Of a DNA stretch of 27,445 bases, positions 11,671-21,120 are shown in pieces. The notes under the pieces are model-generated. The model was not told where the DNA came from. It was given only the letters and a program-made list of their open reading frames with translations, and searched no databases. Every line of letters starts with the position of its first letter. The stretch's first letter is position 1. Origin of the DNA: a virus; the IMG/VR virus record IMGVR_UViG_3300011261_000213, positions 1 through 27,445 of that record. One strand, 5' to 3'. Made by a program: the position numbers and the translations under genes.

Positions 11671-12351
11671 ATGAGTTGCTATATTAGTCAGTATTTACAA
11701 TCAGAGTATGCGAAAGTTCATATTAGCGCAGGTATTATTGTCTCCTCTAATCAGCTATACCGTACTATTGGCATTATTAATGCAGTTGAGCAGGTTAAGC
11801 CTTTCGATAGGATCAATAGCTATACCGATGTGGTCTGCTTTGTCCTAGGCGAAGGTCCTCAACCCACTGTTTCAACTGCTTTGGCAGCAGTATATCCAGA
11901 TTGGTTCATATATTCATATGATAAACAACTACAAAAGACCTATTTGAAATCAAATATTGTCTCTACATATCCAAACTTTATGACTATTGATTGCTCACTT
12001 AAGAGCTGGCGATCGGGTGAAGATCACGGATTAACGTTTAATACAAAAGGTAATCAAGCCTTTAATGCCAAGAATGTTGTCATCGTGGCTTTTGATTATT
12101 TCAATGAAATACCTCTTATATTCAAAGGCATAGACCCTCTTAATATCAATATGTTTTCGCTTCAATCTAAAGCTAAAAAAATAAAGGATTTAGATGAGAT
12201 GATAACCAATAAATATACTGATAAAAACATAAAAACAAAAGAGAATGTATTAAAGTTTTGGAATTTTAAAAGATTGTATAAAATATCTGAATCAAACCAG
12301 AAAAGATGGGTATTCCATTTAAATAAGGGGGAATATGAGGAATCTGAGTAA
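11671..12351 (+). CDS. Hypothetical 226-aa protein with Rossmann-like strand pattern
   Basis: The region VVCFVLGEGPQPTVSTALAA followed by a strand ending WFIYSYD resembles a Rossmann first strand, glycine loop and an acidic residue at the end of strand 2, as in nucleotide- or SAM-binding proteins. Later hydrophobic strands (FMTIDCS, NVVIVAFDYF) fit such a fold. The C-terminal 70 residues are basic and helical. No methyltransferase catalytic motif is visible, so a role is not assigned. The start at ATG 11671 has a weak ribosome binding site. It overlaps the terminase start by 17 bp, so it is expressed with packaging genes. Confidence 0.6.
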   Translation: MSCYISQYLQSEYAKVHISAGIIVSSNQLYRTIGIINAVEQVKPFDRINSYTDVVCFVLGEGPQPTVSTALAAVYPDWFIYSYDKQLQKTYLKSNIVSTYPNFMTIDCSLKSWRSGEDHGLTFNTKGNQAFNAKNVVIVAFDYFNEIPLIFKGIDPLNINMFSLQSKAKKIKDLDEMITNKYTDKNIKTKENVLKFWNFKRLYKISESNQKRWVFHLNKGEYEESE

Positions 12352-13906
12352 ACGTATTTCTGTTGCAGAGGTTAAAGCTGAGGATTTTTATTGTAGCTCA
12401 TCTGTAGACCTACCAAATGCTGAGGATCTTTTAAATGATTTCCTACAGTTTACTCAGTATTTCTATCGCATTAGAACAGGAAGAGACTTTGTTATTTCAA
12501 CGCCGCCATCCAGGAAATCGCATCATAGAATCATAGCTGATAAATTCACAGATATATATGATAGCAAATGTAATAGATCACTAATCCATTGTCCTCCTCG
12601 TTACGGAAAAACAGAAATGATGATTCACTTCATTGCGTGGTCATTGGCAAAATACCCAGACTCTCAGTATATTTATATATCTTATGCATTACGATTAGCC
12701 GCCAAACAAACAGGTGTAATTAGACAGATAGTTGAGCTACCTCAATATAAAGCTATATTTGGGGTGGAAACTAGAAAGGATAGCCGAGCTAAAGATTCGT
12801 TTGAAACAACTGCTGGTGGCGCTGTTTTTGCATCTGGATCAGGTGGCACTATCACTGGGTATGGTGCTGGTATTGCAAATGAGTTGCGGTGGGGTGGTTG
12901 TATTGCGATAGATGATATTCATAAACCATCGGAAGTAACTAGCGATACAATTAGAGAGAGTGAGGTAGAGTGGTATATAGAAACTGCTCAATCAAGGGTT
13001 AATGGCCCTAGAACTCCTATAATTGGTATGGGGCAAATACTCCACGAATCTGATTTATTTAGTCAATTAGCACAGGGATTAAGTGGGGAAAAGTGGGACG
13101 TTTTAAAGATAAAGGCGCTTGATTCGGCTGGCAGTGCGTTAGACCCATCGAAGCATACTAAGGAAGACTTGGATAGGATGGCAAAGACAATGCCGTACGT
13201 CTTTGCTTCTCAATACCAACAGACTCCACAGCCTGCTGGTGGTGGTATATTTAAGCGTGATTGGTTTGCTATTCTTGAAGATGAGCCTGATATGCTCGCT
13301 ACTTTCATCACTTCCGACACTGCTGAGACCGACAAGAACTACAATGACGCTACGGTATTTAGCTTTTGGGGATTATACAAGATCAAGCAAGCTGGAATAG
13401 AGACAGATATTTATGGCCTGCATTGGCTTGATTGCTTAGAGACCTGGGTTGAGCCTAAAGATTTAAAATCTACGTTTATGTCATTTTACGCTGATTGTAT
13501 GCGATATGGAGTAAAGCCAAAGATTGCGGCAATAGAAAAGAAATCCACTGGTGTAACCTTAGTTTCCATTCTTAAGTCTATGCAAGGTCTTCAAATTCAT
13601 GAGATTGAGAGAAATGCAAACAGCGGAAACAAGACAAGCAGATTCTTAGAATGTCAGCCACTAATAGCTTCGGGTCAGTTATCATTTACAGCTGGCAGTC
13701 ACCATATGCATAAATGTTTAGATCATATGTCAAAGATCACAGCAAATGATACACATAGGCGAGATGACATTGCAGATACGTGTGCAGATGGGATAAAATT
13801 AGGACTTATTGATAAATTTATACTCAATGTTAGTATAGAAAAAGAAGAGTCACCGGCGATCCCTGGGTATCAATCCTTTCACAAAGCAGGCCAAATAAAA
13901 TGGTAG
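12335..13906 (+). CDS. terL: Terminase large subunit (packaging ATPase-nuclease)
   Basis: The 523-aa product has an N-terminal ATPase: Walker A CPPRYGKTE (residues 86-94) and Walker B CIAIDDIH (189-196), with a preceding RKDSRAKDSFETTAGG adenine/sensor region. The C-terminal RNase H-like nuclease shows SDTAETDKN (Asp328), AAIEKKSTG (Glu401) and RRDDIADTCADG (475-486) as the expected three acidic positions. It pumps DNA into the procapsid and cuts it. AGGGGG precedes ATG 12335. It overlaps the portal gene by 7 bp. The gp2-type arrangement beside a P22-type portal suggests headful packaging, but this cannot be proved from the sequence. Confidence 0.95.
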   Translation: MRNLSKRISVAEVKAEDFYCSSSVDLPNAEDLLNDFLQFTQYFYRIRTGRDFVISTPPSRKSHHRIIADKFTDIYDSKCNRSLIHCPPRYGKTEMMIHFIAWSLAKYPDSQYIYISYALRLAAKQTGVIRQIVELPQYKAIFGVETRKDSRAKDSFETTAGGAVFASGSGGTITGYGAGIANELRWGGCIAIDDIHKPSEVTSDTIRESEVEWYIETAQSRVNGPRTPIIGMGQILHESDLFSQLAQGLSGEKWDVLKIKALDSAGSALDPSKHTKEDLDRMAKTMPYVFASQYQQTPQPAGGGIFKRDWFAILEDEPDMLATFITSDTAETDKNYNDATVFSFWGLYKIKQAGIETDIYGLHWLDCLETWVEPKDLKSTFMSFYADCMRYGVKPKIAAIEKKSTGVTLVSILKSMQGLQIHEIERNANSGNKTSRFLECQPLIASGQLSFTAGSHHMHKCLDHMSKITANDTHRRDDIADTCADGIKLGLIDKFILNVSIEKEESPAIPGYQSFHKAGQIKW

Positions 13907-15990
13907 AAATAGCAGCAAGTCATTTAGAAAGATTTAGAAAGATTAAATCTAACGTTGAAGATTCCGAAACTTCATTTGAAGAGAATAAGAAAAGATTTGA
14001 AGCTGACCGTAAGTTTTTATTTCAATCTACTTTGACGGACAGGGATGAGCAGACTTTAGCTGATATGGGAAAGCCCTCGATTAAGATTAATATCTGTGAA
14101 GCATTTGTATCAAGATTGCGTGGAGAGTGGGCAAAGCAAGTGCCTATGCTAGAGGTTAAGGGAACTGGTAATACTAAATTAGTTCAGCAACAAGAGATTG
14201 TTGAGGGGTATTTACGATCTATTTTCTCTGGTAGTGATTATGAACTTTTATCTAATAAGATATACGGTGAGACTCTATCAGGTGGATACTCGGTATTAAA
14301 AGTAATCACTGAATATCGTCATGAAGATACCTTTGAGCAAGTAATTAGACTTAATAAGCCATCATCACCTACATTATGTGGTTTTGATCCCTTAGCACGT
14401 GAAGCAGGAAAGGGTGACGGCAAGTACTGCTATGAGCTTATACCTAAGAGCAAAGAAGAGTTTGAAGAAGAATACCCAGACATTAACGTAGAAGACATTA
14501 ATTATCAACGTAACAATCTTGGCTCTTTCAATTGGTCGTACTCTACTAGAAAGAATCAGAAGGTTTTATATATCTGTGACTATTATGAAAAAATAAAGAA
14601 AAAAGAAACGTTAGTTTTAGTATCTAATATTGAAGATCCTAATAAGCCGACTACAATGACTTTAAAAGAATTTAAAGCAATGAAGGATGGCTGGTTAGAT
14701 AGTGGAAGAATTGAGGATGAGCCTGTTGAGTTAAAGCGCAGACATGTACTTAAAACTAAGATTATCAATTATAAATTCATAGGTGATCAAATCATTGAGA
14801 AGCCAAATGAGACTGACTACAGCTATCTTCCTTTAGTCTTCTTTGATGGTAATAGTGCTATTCTGAATGGTAGCCAAATGACTAGGTCATACATATATAA
14901 TGCTAAAGGTCCTCAAAGACTAAAAAACTATGCTGCATCTAGTTTAGTCGATGCATTTGAGAACCTTAGACAATCAACCATAATGGTAGCTAGTGAGGCA
15001 TTACCGCATAAGAGCGAGTACCAGCAGGCTTGGACTAATCCTCAAAAAGCTAAAGGTGCGCTTGTATTTGATGCATTTGATAAAGAGAATAAACCACTAC
15101 CCCCTCCTCAATACTTTCAGCAGGGTGAGGTAAACCCGCTATTCTTGCAACTTTATAATAATGAAGATAGAACTATTCAAACGGTATTAGGTTCTTATGA
15201 CGCACAGCTCGGAATTCAAACTAAACAATTGAGTGGTGTTGCCATACAGGAGGGCGCAACTCAATCTAACGCCGCCGCTATGCCATTTGTAGATAACTAT
15301 TTAGCGTCACTATCTCAAATAGCAAAGATTATTATTGATCTAATTCCCAAGTATTATAAGACAGCTACTACAATCCCTATTATTAATAGAAAAGGGGAGC
15401 ATGAATTTATTACAATTAATGAAGGCAAGCCAGAAACTGACTTAGTCTATAATCAAAATGATTTGGAAGTTGTTGTTAAACCTGGCGTTAACTTTGAGAT
15501 TCAAAAGAATAGAGCTCTGCAAACCTTTATAGAATTAATGAAAGTTTCTGAGACTTTTAAAGCTATGGTTGAAACCGAAGCACTTCCTTTACTTTTAGAT
15601 AATCTAGATATTAAGGGTCAAGATAAGCTGAAACTTACAGCTGAAGATTTCATGAAGCAGATGAAGGAAGCGAAGGCTCAACAAGCTAAGATGAAGTCAT
15701 CGCAACCAAACCCTGAGTTAGTTTACGCTCAAGCAGAACAACAGAAAGCACAAGCTGAGCAAATGAAAGCTCAGAATCAGAAGCTCCAGATACAAATGCG
15801 TAATAATGTTGAGCAAGTTAAACTTCAGCAAGATAAGATGAAAATAGGGATTGAAGCTCTTAAAATTCAAGGTGATTTATTATCAAAGCAGCAGTCAGCT
15901 GAGAATGAACAACAGAGAACTGATGCAGAGATAGCAATTAAGCAGACGGAGCAAGTAATAAAGATTTCTAAAGAACTTATGACTAGTTGA
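13900..15990 (+). CDS. P22-type portal protein
   Basis: The 696-aa product is close to the 725-aa P22 portal in length and occupies the slot after the large terminase. Typical portal features include a region near NQYVEGYLRSIF-like sequence (residues about 100-110), the FDPLAREAGKGDGKYCYELIP block (about 165), the conserved PLVFFDGNSAIL and RLKNYAASSLVDAF helix (about 310-350), and QLSGVAIQEGATQSNAAAMP (about 445). The last 100 residues are a Gln/Lys coiled coil (QAEQQKAQAEQMKAQNQKLQ), like the barrel region of podovirus portals. It forms the dodecameric DNA channel at one capsid vertex. Confidence 0.92.
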   Translation: MVEIAASHLERFRKIKSNVEDSETSFEENKKRFEADRKFLFQSTLTDRDEQTLADMGKPSIKINICEAFVSRLRGEWAKQVPMLEVKGTGNTKLVQQQEIVEGYLRSIFSGSDYELLSNKIYGETLSGGYSVLKVITEYRHEDTFEQVIRLNKPSSPTLCGFDPLAREAGKGDGKYCYELIPKSKEEFEEEYPDINVEDINYQRNNLGSFNWSYSTRKNQKVLYICDYYEKIKKKETLVLVSNIEDPNKPTTMTLKEFKAMKDGWLDSGRIEDEPVELKRRHVLKTKIINYKFIGDQIIEKPNETDYSYLPLVFFDGNSAILNGSQMTRSYIYNAKGPQRLKNYAASSLVDAFENLRQSTIMVASEALPHKSEYQQAWTNPQKAKGALVFDAFDKENKPLPPPQYFQQGEVNPLFLQLYNNEDRTIQTVLGSYDAQLGIQTKQLSGVAIQEGATQSNAAAMPFVDNYLASLSQIAKIIIDLIPKYYKTATTIPIINRKGEHEFITINEGKPETDLVYNQNDLEVVVKPGVNFEIQKNRALQTFIELMKVSETFKAMVETEALPLLLDNLDIKGQDKLKLTAEDFMKQMKEAKAQQAKMKSSQPNPELVYAQAEQQKAQAEQMKAQNQKLQIQMRNNVEQVKLQQDKMKIGIEALKIQGDLLSKQQSAENEQQRTDAEIAIKQTEQVIKISKELMTS

Positions 15991-16020
15991 ATCATTGTTA
16001 AGAGTTAAGTTATATTTTAA

Positions 16021-16050
16021 TTGACTGTTCATTTAGGTGACAGTTATAAC
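16021..16050 (+). promoter_or_regulatory. Internal late promoter ahead of the capsid genes
   Basis: TTGACT (16021-16026), 18 bp, TATAAC (16045-16050), in the 132-bp gap after the portal gene. It would give extra transcription of the 61-aa gene, scaffold and coat, which are needed in large amounts. ACTGT...ACAGT forms a short inverted repeat across the spacer. Confidence 0.5.
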
Positions 16051-16122
16051 TAATAAATCTGCTTTACCAGCCATAAAAGCTGCACGTAGAGCTTAAGAAA
16101 AAACACAACCAAGGGGATTGTA

Positions 16123-16308
16123 ATGGCTAAAATGAAAAGTTACAGCAGTAGCAAAAGTAAGGGCGAAGGCGCAGGCATTAAACAAGGCTCACCTTCTAAA
16201 TGGGGTTGGCAAGGTAGCTACGTTCCTGCTTCATACAGCTATAAAGAACAACTTATGCAAATGGATAAGGCTTCTAGTGTTCTTGGTAAAGGTCAAAGCA
16301 AGAAATAG
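16123..16308 (+). CDS. Small basic 61-aa protein between portal and scaffold
   Basis: ATG with AAGGGG 7 bases upstream. The product is Ser/Lys/Gly-rich (MAKMKSYSSSKSKGEGAGIK... KGQSKK), contains WGWQGSYVPASYSYKEQL, and is strongly basic. It may bind DNA or capsid. No family recognised; it sits in the head module behind the internal promoter. Confidence 0.6.
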   Translation: MAKMKSYSSSKSKGEGAGIKQGSPSKWGWQGSYVPASYSYKEQLMQMDKASSVLGKGQSKK

Positions 16309-16538
16309 TATTATTAAATAATATTTGCATTTTGCGTTACTTCAATGTATTATTTAATTCATCCTCTGGCTTGTATTAGTTGATTGAAACAATTACACAA
16401 GATGAAGACCAGAGGATTATAAAGTTACCGATACTTATTTAATCGGGTTTGTTTACTGGGCTACAGGTAAATAGTCGTACTTGAACGTTACAAGGCATTA
16501 CCGTGACGGGGTAATAGTCAAAAGAGAAGAGGTTTGAA
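16309..16538 (+). promoter_or_regulatory. Structured intergenic leader of the scaffold/coat genes
   Basis: No gene is visible in these 230 bp, but there are three inverted repeats. ATTAAATAATA/TATTATTTAAT spans 16313-16323 / 16348-16358. ATCCTCTGG/CCAGAGGAT spans 16361-16369 / 16409-16417, enclosing CTTGT/ACAAG and an AGTTG/CAATT pair. ATTACC/GGTAAT at 16497-16502 / 16510-16515 ends about 8 bp ahead of the scaffold ribosome binding site (AGAGG). These could be mRNA stabilising or processing hairpins or translation controls. Confidence 0.5.
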
Positions 16539-17282
16539 ATGACTGAAGAAACTCAAGTGATCGCTCCTGAGAGCGTTAATGAGGAAAGTGTTGCGCAAGC
16601 ACCTGAGGCAACTCAAAGTGAAAAGTTATTAGCTCAATCCGATGTGAATCGCATTGTATCTGATAATAAGCGTAGCTCTTATGATAAAGGTTATCAAGCT
16701 GCTGTTTCTCAATTTGGACAGCAACAAGGCCAGCAATCGAATGTTGGGCAGCATAATGTCAATCAAGGCATGCAAGCTGCTCCCAATCAGGGGCAGTCAA
16801 ATGTTCTTGATAAAGAGTCGATTAGAAACCTTGTAGCGGACCAAGTTAAAACACTGGCTCAACAGCATCAACAGCAGGCATCTGATGCCTACCGTTTACA
16901 AGAAGCAAACCGTATTTATGGTGAGCTTCAAGATAAATTTGCTGATGCTAAGACTAGATATGAAGACTTCGATACTGTAGTAAGTGACGAGGTTCTCACT
17001 GAGATACCAGAAATAGCTATTGCAGCTAGCTCAGTATCAAATAGTGCGGACGTTCTTTATCACTTAGGTAGTAATTTAAGTAAAGTTGGCGCTCTTAAAA
17101 GTTTGCCCGCTTCGCTTCAAGCTGCCGAGATACGAAAGCTTTCAAAATCTATTGAAAATAACCAACTCTCATTGCAGAAAGATTTGCCACGCGAGCCTTT
17201 ACGTCAAGGGCAACCCTCTAATGTTCGACCTAGCGGTGGCAAAGTCTCGATTGCGGATTACAAACAGCAATTTACTGTATAG
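16539..17282 (+). CDS. Scaffolding protein
   Basis: A 247-aa acidic N-terminal, Gln-rich protein with no catalytic motif, placed between portal and coat like P22 scaffold. It contains a Q-rich linker (FGQQQGQQSNVGQHNVNQGM) and helical regions (SIRNLVADQVKTLAQQ, RIYGELQDKFADAKTRYEDF). The C-terminus has a basic/helical end (GGKVSIADYKQQFTV) suited to docking on the coat. It would guide procapsid assembly and exit or be removed before maturation. AGAGG lies upstream and a hairpin lies just before the ribosome binding site. Confidence 0.82.
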   Translation: MTEETQVIAPESVNEESVAQAPEATQSEKLLAQSDVNRIVSDNKRSSYDKGYQAAVSQFGQQQGQQSNVGQHNVNQGMQAAPNQGQSNVLDKESIRNLVADQVKTLAQQHQQQASDAYRLQEANRIYGELQDKFADAKTRYEDFDTVVSDEVLTEIPEIAIAASSVSNSADVLYHLGSNLSKVGALKSLPASLQAAEIRKLSKSIENNQLSLQKDLPREPLRQGQPSNVRPSGGKVSIADYKQQFTV

Positions 17283-17337
17283 TAGACGCACGATTAGCCA
17301 TTGTTAGCTTTTTAATCTTTTGATTAGAGGTATTCTA

Positions 17338-18702
17338 ATGGCTAGTAACTTACTTGTAGCGGTCCAAACGTATAATGACGCTGGGCTTGGTTTATTAAAT
17401 AACTTATCCCCTTTTATTTTTTATGCAAATAAAAAGTTTAAGGATTTCGACAAACAGTATCCAGCAAACTTAGGTGATACCATCACTTTTAGCTTGCCTA
17501 CTCGCTTTGTCGCCAGTGACTCTCTTGTTGCTACATTCCAACCAGTTGAGCAACGCTTACAGACTTTATCTGTAGATAAAGCTGCTAGTGTAGCTTACGA
17601 CTTTACAGCTCAACAATTGATCTTTAATGTTGATGAGCGTCTTAACGAATTCGTTCGTGAAGCAGTTAATGAAATTGGTACTAAGGTTGCATCTGATGTT
17701 GCCACAGTAGCATTAACTAACACCTATCGTTCGTTTGGTGATGGTCTAACTCCTTTAAATGATTATCAGCAATATGCTCAAGCATTAGCTAACTTTCGTA
17801 ACTTTGGTGCAGTTAAATCTGATACTCAAGCTTTCGTTAGTGATGTTGATATTCCCCCAGTTGTTGGTAGCGGTTTAAATGAATTTGCTCTTGATCGTAA
17901 TAATGCAAGTGCAAACTCATGGGAATTAGGGCGCTTTAGTGGTTCTAACTTCTATACTTCTAACTTACTTCCAGTTCATACTGCGGGTACTGTTGGTAAT
18001 CTTCAAGAAGAACTAACTCTAACTGCTATTGATGTTACTGGTACAATCCTAACCTTTGGTGGTGCATCTATTAATGAGCCAATTGCTCTGGCAGAGAATG
18101 ATATTCTTACATTCGACTTCCCAGGTGCAACTAATAGTACAGGTATTAGATTCTTGACTTTTACTGGTCACGTTCCTTGTGCTCAACTAGTTCAAGCAAG
18201 AGTTACTGCTGATGCTTCTTCTGATGGTGCTGGTGTGGTTATTGTTACTGTATTCCCTGCATTGATATCTGATATTACTAATGCAAATGCAAACGTTAGC
18301 CAAGACATTACACCTTTACTGGGTGTTTTGAATGCGCGTACTGCTCCTGATCATAGAGCTGGCTTCATTTGTTCTGGTAACCCACTATACTTAGGTATGC
18401 CTGTTCTTCCTGAAGAAATTCCATACCCAACAGCTAATAGTATGGATCCAGACAGTGGTGCTTCTATGCGCTCATACTACGGTTCACAATTTGGCGCCAA
18501 CACTCACGGTTTTGTTAATGACATTATCTGGGGTAAAACGCTTGTGGATGAGTATTCAATGCGTCTTGTATATCCTCTTAGCACAGCTATTACTCAATTA
18601 ACTGCCGCTTACGGTAATTACGATACAATTCGTGATTCTAAAGCTAAAGCAGCTAAAGAGATAATTGCTAAAGCTAGAGCCGCTGAAAAAAAAGCAGCTT
18701 AA
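17338..18702 (+). CDS. Major capsid (coat) protein, P22-type
   Basis: The 454-aa product starts at ATG 17338, behind AGAGG. The in-frame TTG at 17320 is an artefact of the longer reading frame. The N-terminal fold has NLGDTITFSLPTRFVA and FNVDERLNEFVREAVNEI (about residues 45-120), typical of HK97-fold phage coats. A central insertion (about 225-345, around GTILTFGGASINEPIALA) resembles the telokin-like I-domain of P22 coat, and the C-terminus carries Lys/Ala helices. About 410 copies would form a T=7 shell if P22-like (that number is inferred from the family). Confidence 0.9.
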   Translation: MASNLLVAVQTYNDAGLGLLNNLSPFIFYANKKFKDFDKQYPANLGDTITFSLPTRFVASDSLVATFQPVEQRLQTLSVDKAASVAYDFTAQQLIFNVDERLNEFVREAVNEIGTKVASDVATVALTNTYRSFGDGLTPLNDYQQYAQALANFRNFGAVKSDTQAFVSDVDIPPVVGSGLNEFALDRNNASANSWELGRFSGSNFYTSNLLPVHTAGTVGNLQEELTLTAIDVTGTILTFGGASINEPIALAENDILTFDFPGATNSTGIRFLTFTGHVPCAQLVQARVTADASSDGAGVVIVTVFPALISDITNANANVSQDITPLLGVLNARTAPDHRAGFICSGNPLYLGMPVLPEEIPYPTANSMDPDSGASMRSYYGSQFGANTHGFVNDIIWGKTLVDEYSMRLVYPLSTAITQLTAAYGNYDTIRDSKAKAAKEIIAKARAAEKKAA

Positions 18703-18716
18703 GGGATAGGTAAATC

Positions 18717-19415
18717 ATGAATGCAGCTCAGCTCATTTCTAACGCTTATTATCTAAGCGGGTTACGGTCTCGGTCTCTGGAAGATGTTACAGAGACTGAT
18801 ACTGCGGATGGGCTTGAGCTGCTTAATGATATTCTTGCGGAAACTTCGATTGACGCAACACTAATAAATTATTATACACATACAGAATTTAATGCGGTCC
18901 CGGATCAAGAAGAATATACAATCCCTGGACTTATAGAAATCGAGGCATTAACTTTTAATATTGATAATGTTCGTTACCATATGGTACGTGACTTCCGTAA
19001 AAGCTATTTCGGTGGTTCTCGCGTTGATGATATTACCTCTCTTCCTTTTCATTATTATGCTGAGCGCGCATTAGGTGGAATGAATCTTTATTTGTACTTC
19101 TTGCCTCAAGAAGATTATCTCATGAAGATAACAGGTAAGTTTGCTCTAACTGAAGTAACTGATCCATCCCAAGATTTATCTAACTTAGAAAGATTCTTTA
19201 TTAGTTTCTTAAAGTACGAGTTAGCTCATAGATTATGTAACTTTTTTGATTATGATTTTTCTCCCCAGAACATGGGAACTCTCGCCTCTTTAAGACGAGA
19301 TATTGCTGATTTAGCTGGTCTTGATCTTTCGATTGAAAAAAACACAATGTTTCCAGCCAAAGTGGTTGATCCCTACGGCCAAGCAAATCTTGGTAAGGGG
19401 TGGACAACCCCATGA
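18717..19415 (+). CDS. gp4-like head completion/connector protein
   Basis: A 232-aa product with N-terminal MNAAQLISNAYYLSGLRSRS followed by helix DTADGLELLNDILAETSID, the usual gp4-family opening. It includes SFLKYELAHRLCNFFDYDFS (about 160-180), the second helix pair. P22 gp4 is 166 aa, and longer forms with an inserted beta domain (here residues about 60-150) are common. It attaches below the portal and binds the tail fibre hub. The stop overlaps the next start by 4 bp. Confidence 0.8.
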   Translation: MNAAQLISNAYYLSGLRSRSLEDVTETDTADGLELLNDILAETSIDATLINYYTHTEFNAVPDQEEYTIPGLIEIEALTFNIDNVRYHMVRDFRKSYFGGSRVDDITSLPFHYYAERALGGMNLYLYFLPQEDYLMKITGKFALTEVTDPSQDLSNLERFFISFLKYELAHRLCNFFDYDFSPQNMGTLASLRRDIADLAGLDLSIEKNTMFPAKVVDPYGQANLGKGWTTP

Positions 19416-20830
19416 AACAGATGCAGGAAATCAAAAGGGGTCAGAAATTTACGACACCTATTGGAGTTGTGGGGGGCACTAAATTTGCTCGCTATCCTAA
19501 GATGTCCGTGGAAGCCACTTATAATATGATGGTGAGCGGCGTAGACATCGAATCTCCTAGTTTAGTGCCCTTCCCTGGTTACGAAGTAGCAATAGATCAT
19601 TTAGATGGAGAGGCTAGAGGCCTTTTTGTTTCTACAATTGATAATGCTATGTACGGTGTTTTTGGAAGAAATATTATAAGAATTACTCCACAGTTGACTA
19701 CAAGTGTGGTGGGAATTTTAGGCACACAAATTGGGGCAGTATTTATTTCAGAAAATCAAAATGGTGAGATTGGCATAGTCGATGGTCAATTACTATATGT
19801 TTACAATTATAATAATTTCACTCTAAATACCCCAGTGCTTGATTTTAGACCGCTTTATATAACCTATCAAGATACTTATTTGATACTTACCGGAGATGAT
19901 AGCAATTGGCACCTATCGGGGTCTAATGATGCTTTAACATGGGATCCTCTATTGAGAAACTCCATGCAGACTCAAGCTGATACAATTGTAGCTGCAGTTA
20001 GACTTGACCGTCAAATGTGGATTATCGGTGAAAAGGTTTCTGAGTTATGGTATGACCAAGGACGTGCTGATTTTCCTTATGCTCGTGATAATTCAATAGC
20101 GATTGATTACGGTTGTGTAAATAGAAGCACTATAGCTGAGGGATTTGGTCTGTTAGTTTGGTTATCAAAAAACGATAACTCATCAGCAAAAATAGTAGCT
20201 ACCGAGGGCGGCAAGCCAGAATCTATCTCGGTCGATGGTTTAGACTTTATTTTAAGCGGTTTAACTAATCCTGATAATGCTTTTGGATTTATTTTTGAAG
20301 AAGATGGGCATGTGTTTTATCAGCTCACTTTCCCTGATGATAATTTTAGTTTTGCGTATGACTTTAATACTAAAATGTTCTTCAATCTAACTGATAACTG
20401 CCTAAACTATCATATTGCAAAAGATGTTAAGTTATTCAAAAATAATCTATATTTTATTAGCAATATAGATAGCAATGTATACTTAACCAGTACTAATATT
20501 ACAACTTATGATGATCATACAATACCTAGGATTAGAATATGCCCATCTATGCGTGTTGCGAATGATGATCAGTTTATTGTTAATAATATAAAGTTACAAT
20601 TAGAGCAGGGTATTGATGATTTACCGACCAGAGTTGATTTATCTGTTTCTAGGGATGGCGGTTACAGTTTCAATAATGTTGAGACACGTAGTTTAAAAGC
20701 TAAAGGAAATAGAAAGAATCAACTTAGATATTGGCGCCTAGGTAGGTCAAATGATTTCACCCCTCAGTTTAGGTTTTGGTCCGATGATAGGTTTGTTATT
20801 ACTAACGGTACGGCGGAGGTACGACGATGA
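19412..20830 (+). CDS. gp10-like tail hub / packaged DNA stabilisation protein
   Basis: I chose ATG 19412, an ATGA overlap with the gp4-like gene, giving 472 aa. The longer frame starts at GTG 19400. The sequence has the P22 gp10 pattern: SVEATYNMMVSG near the N-terminus, GEARGLFVS, DTYLILTG, the block MWIIGEKVSELWYDQGRADF (about 205-225), DYGCVNRSTIAEGFG, and RLGRSNDFTPQFRFWSDDRF at the end. It is a beta-propeller-rich ring under gp4 to which the fibres attach. Confidence 0.92.
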   Translation: MKQMQEIKRGQKFTTPIGVVGGTKFARYPKMSVEATYNMMVSGVDIESPSLVPFPGYEVAIDHLDGEARGLFVSTIDNAMYGVFGRNIIRITPQLTTSVVGILGTQIGAVFISENQNGEIGIVDGQLLYVYNYNNFTLNTPVLDFRPLYITYQDTYLILTGDDSNWHLSGSNDALTWDPLLRNSMQTQADTIVAAVRLDRQMWIIGEKVSELWYDQGRADFPYARDNSIAIDYGCVNRSTIAEGFGLLVWLSKNDNSSAKIVATEGGKPESISVDGLDFILSGLTNPDNAFGFIFEEDGHVFYQLTFPDDNFSFAYDFNTKMFFNLTDNCLNYHIAKDVKLFKNNLYFISNIDSNVYLTSTNITTYDDHTIPRIRICPSMRVANDDQFIVNNIKLQLEQGIDDLPTRVDLSVSRDGGYSFNNVETRSLKAKGNRKNQLRYWRLGRSNDFTPQFRFWSDDRFVITNGTAEVRR

Positions 20831-21087
20831 GCGCGCCTAATTGGTCTACTATTCCAAGTGAAAAATTTAATACAGAGAGCAACACCTGGAATAAATTCTT
20901 CTCTAATAATAACACTGAAATGACACACTATTTAAGTGATTCTGGATATTTAGTACCAGATTTAACGGAAGATCAGATTAATAATTTAGATGCTAATAGC
21001 ACTAAGAACAGATTGATAGTAGATAGTACTAACAATGTTCTTAAAATAAATTTGAATGGAACGTTTAAAGAAATTGCAACAGTCTAA
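20827..21087 (+). CDS. Hypothetical 86-aa tail-associated protein
   Basis: Starts in a 4-bp overlap with gp10. The product is acidic and polar with Asn/Thr (FNTESNTWNKFFSNNNTEMT), and its C-terminal half is short beta-strands (NRLIVDSTNNVLKINLNG). It could be a small virion component. No family recognised. Confidence 0.6.
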   Translation: MSAPNWSTIPSEKFNTESNTWNKFFSNNNTEMTHYLSDSGYLVPDLTEDQINNLDANSTKNRLIVDSTNNVLKINLNGTFKEIATV

Positions 21088-21120
21088 TGTTCTACGTGAA
21101 ACTATTAAAGGGGAAGTAAG

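Noticed and set aside
16037-16096. A 19-codon GTG frame (begins VTVITNKSALPAIKAARRA) just before the 61-aa gene
   Set aside because: It starts directly after an in-frame stop, has no separate ribosome binding site, and overlaps the promoter -10. Too little evidence for a gene.
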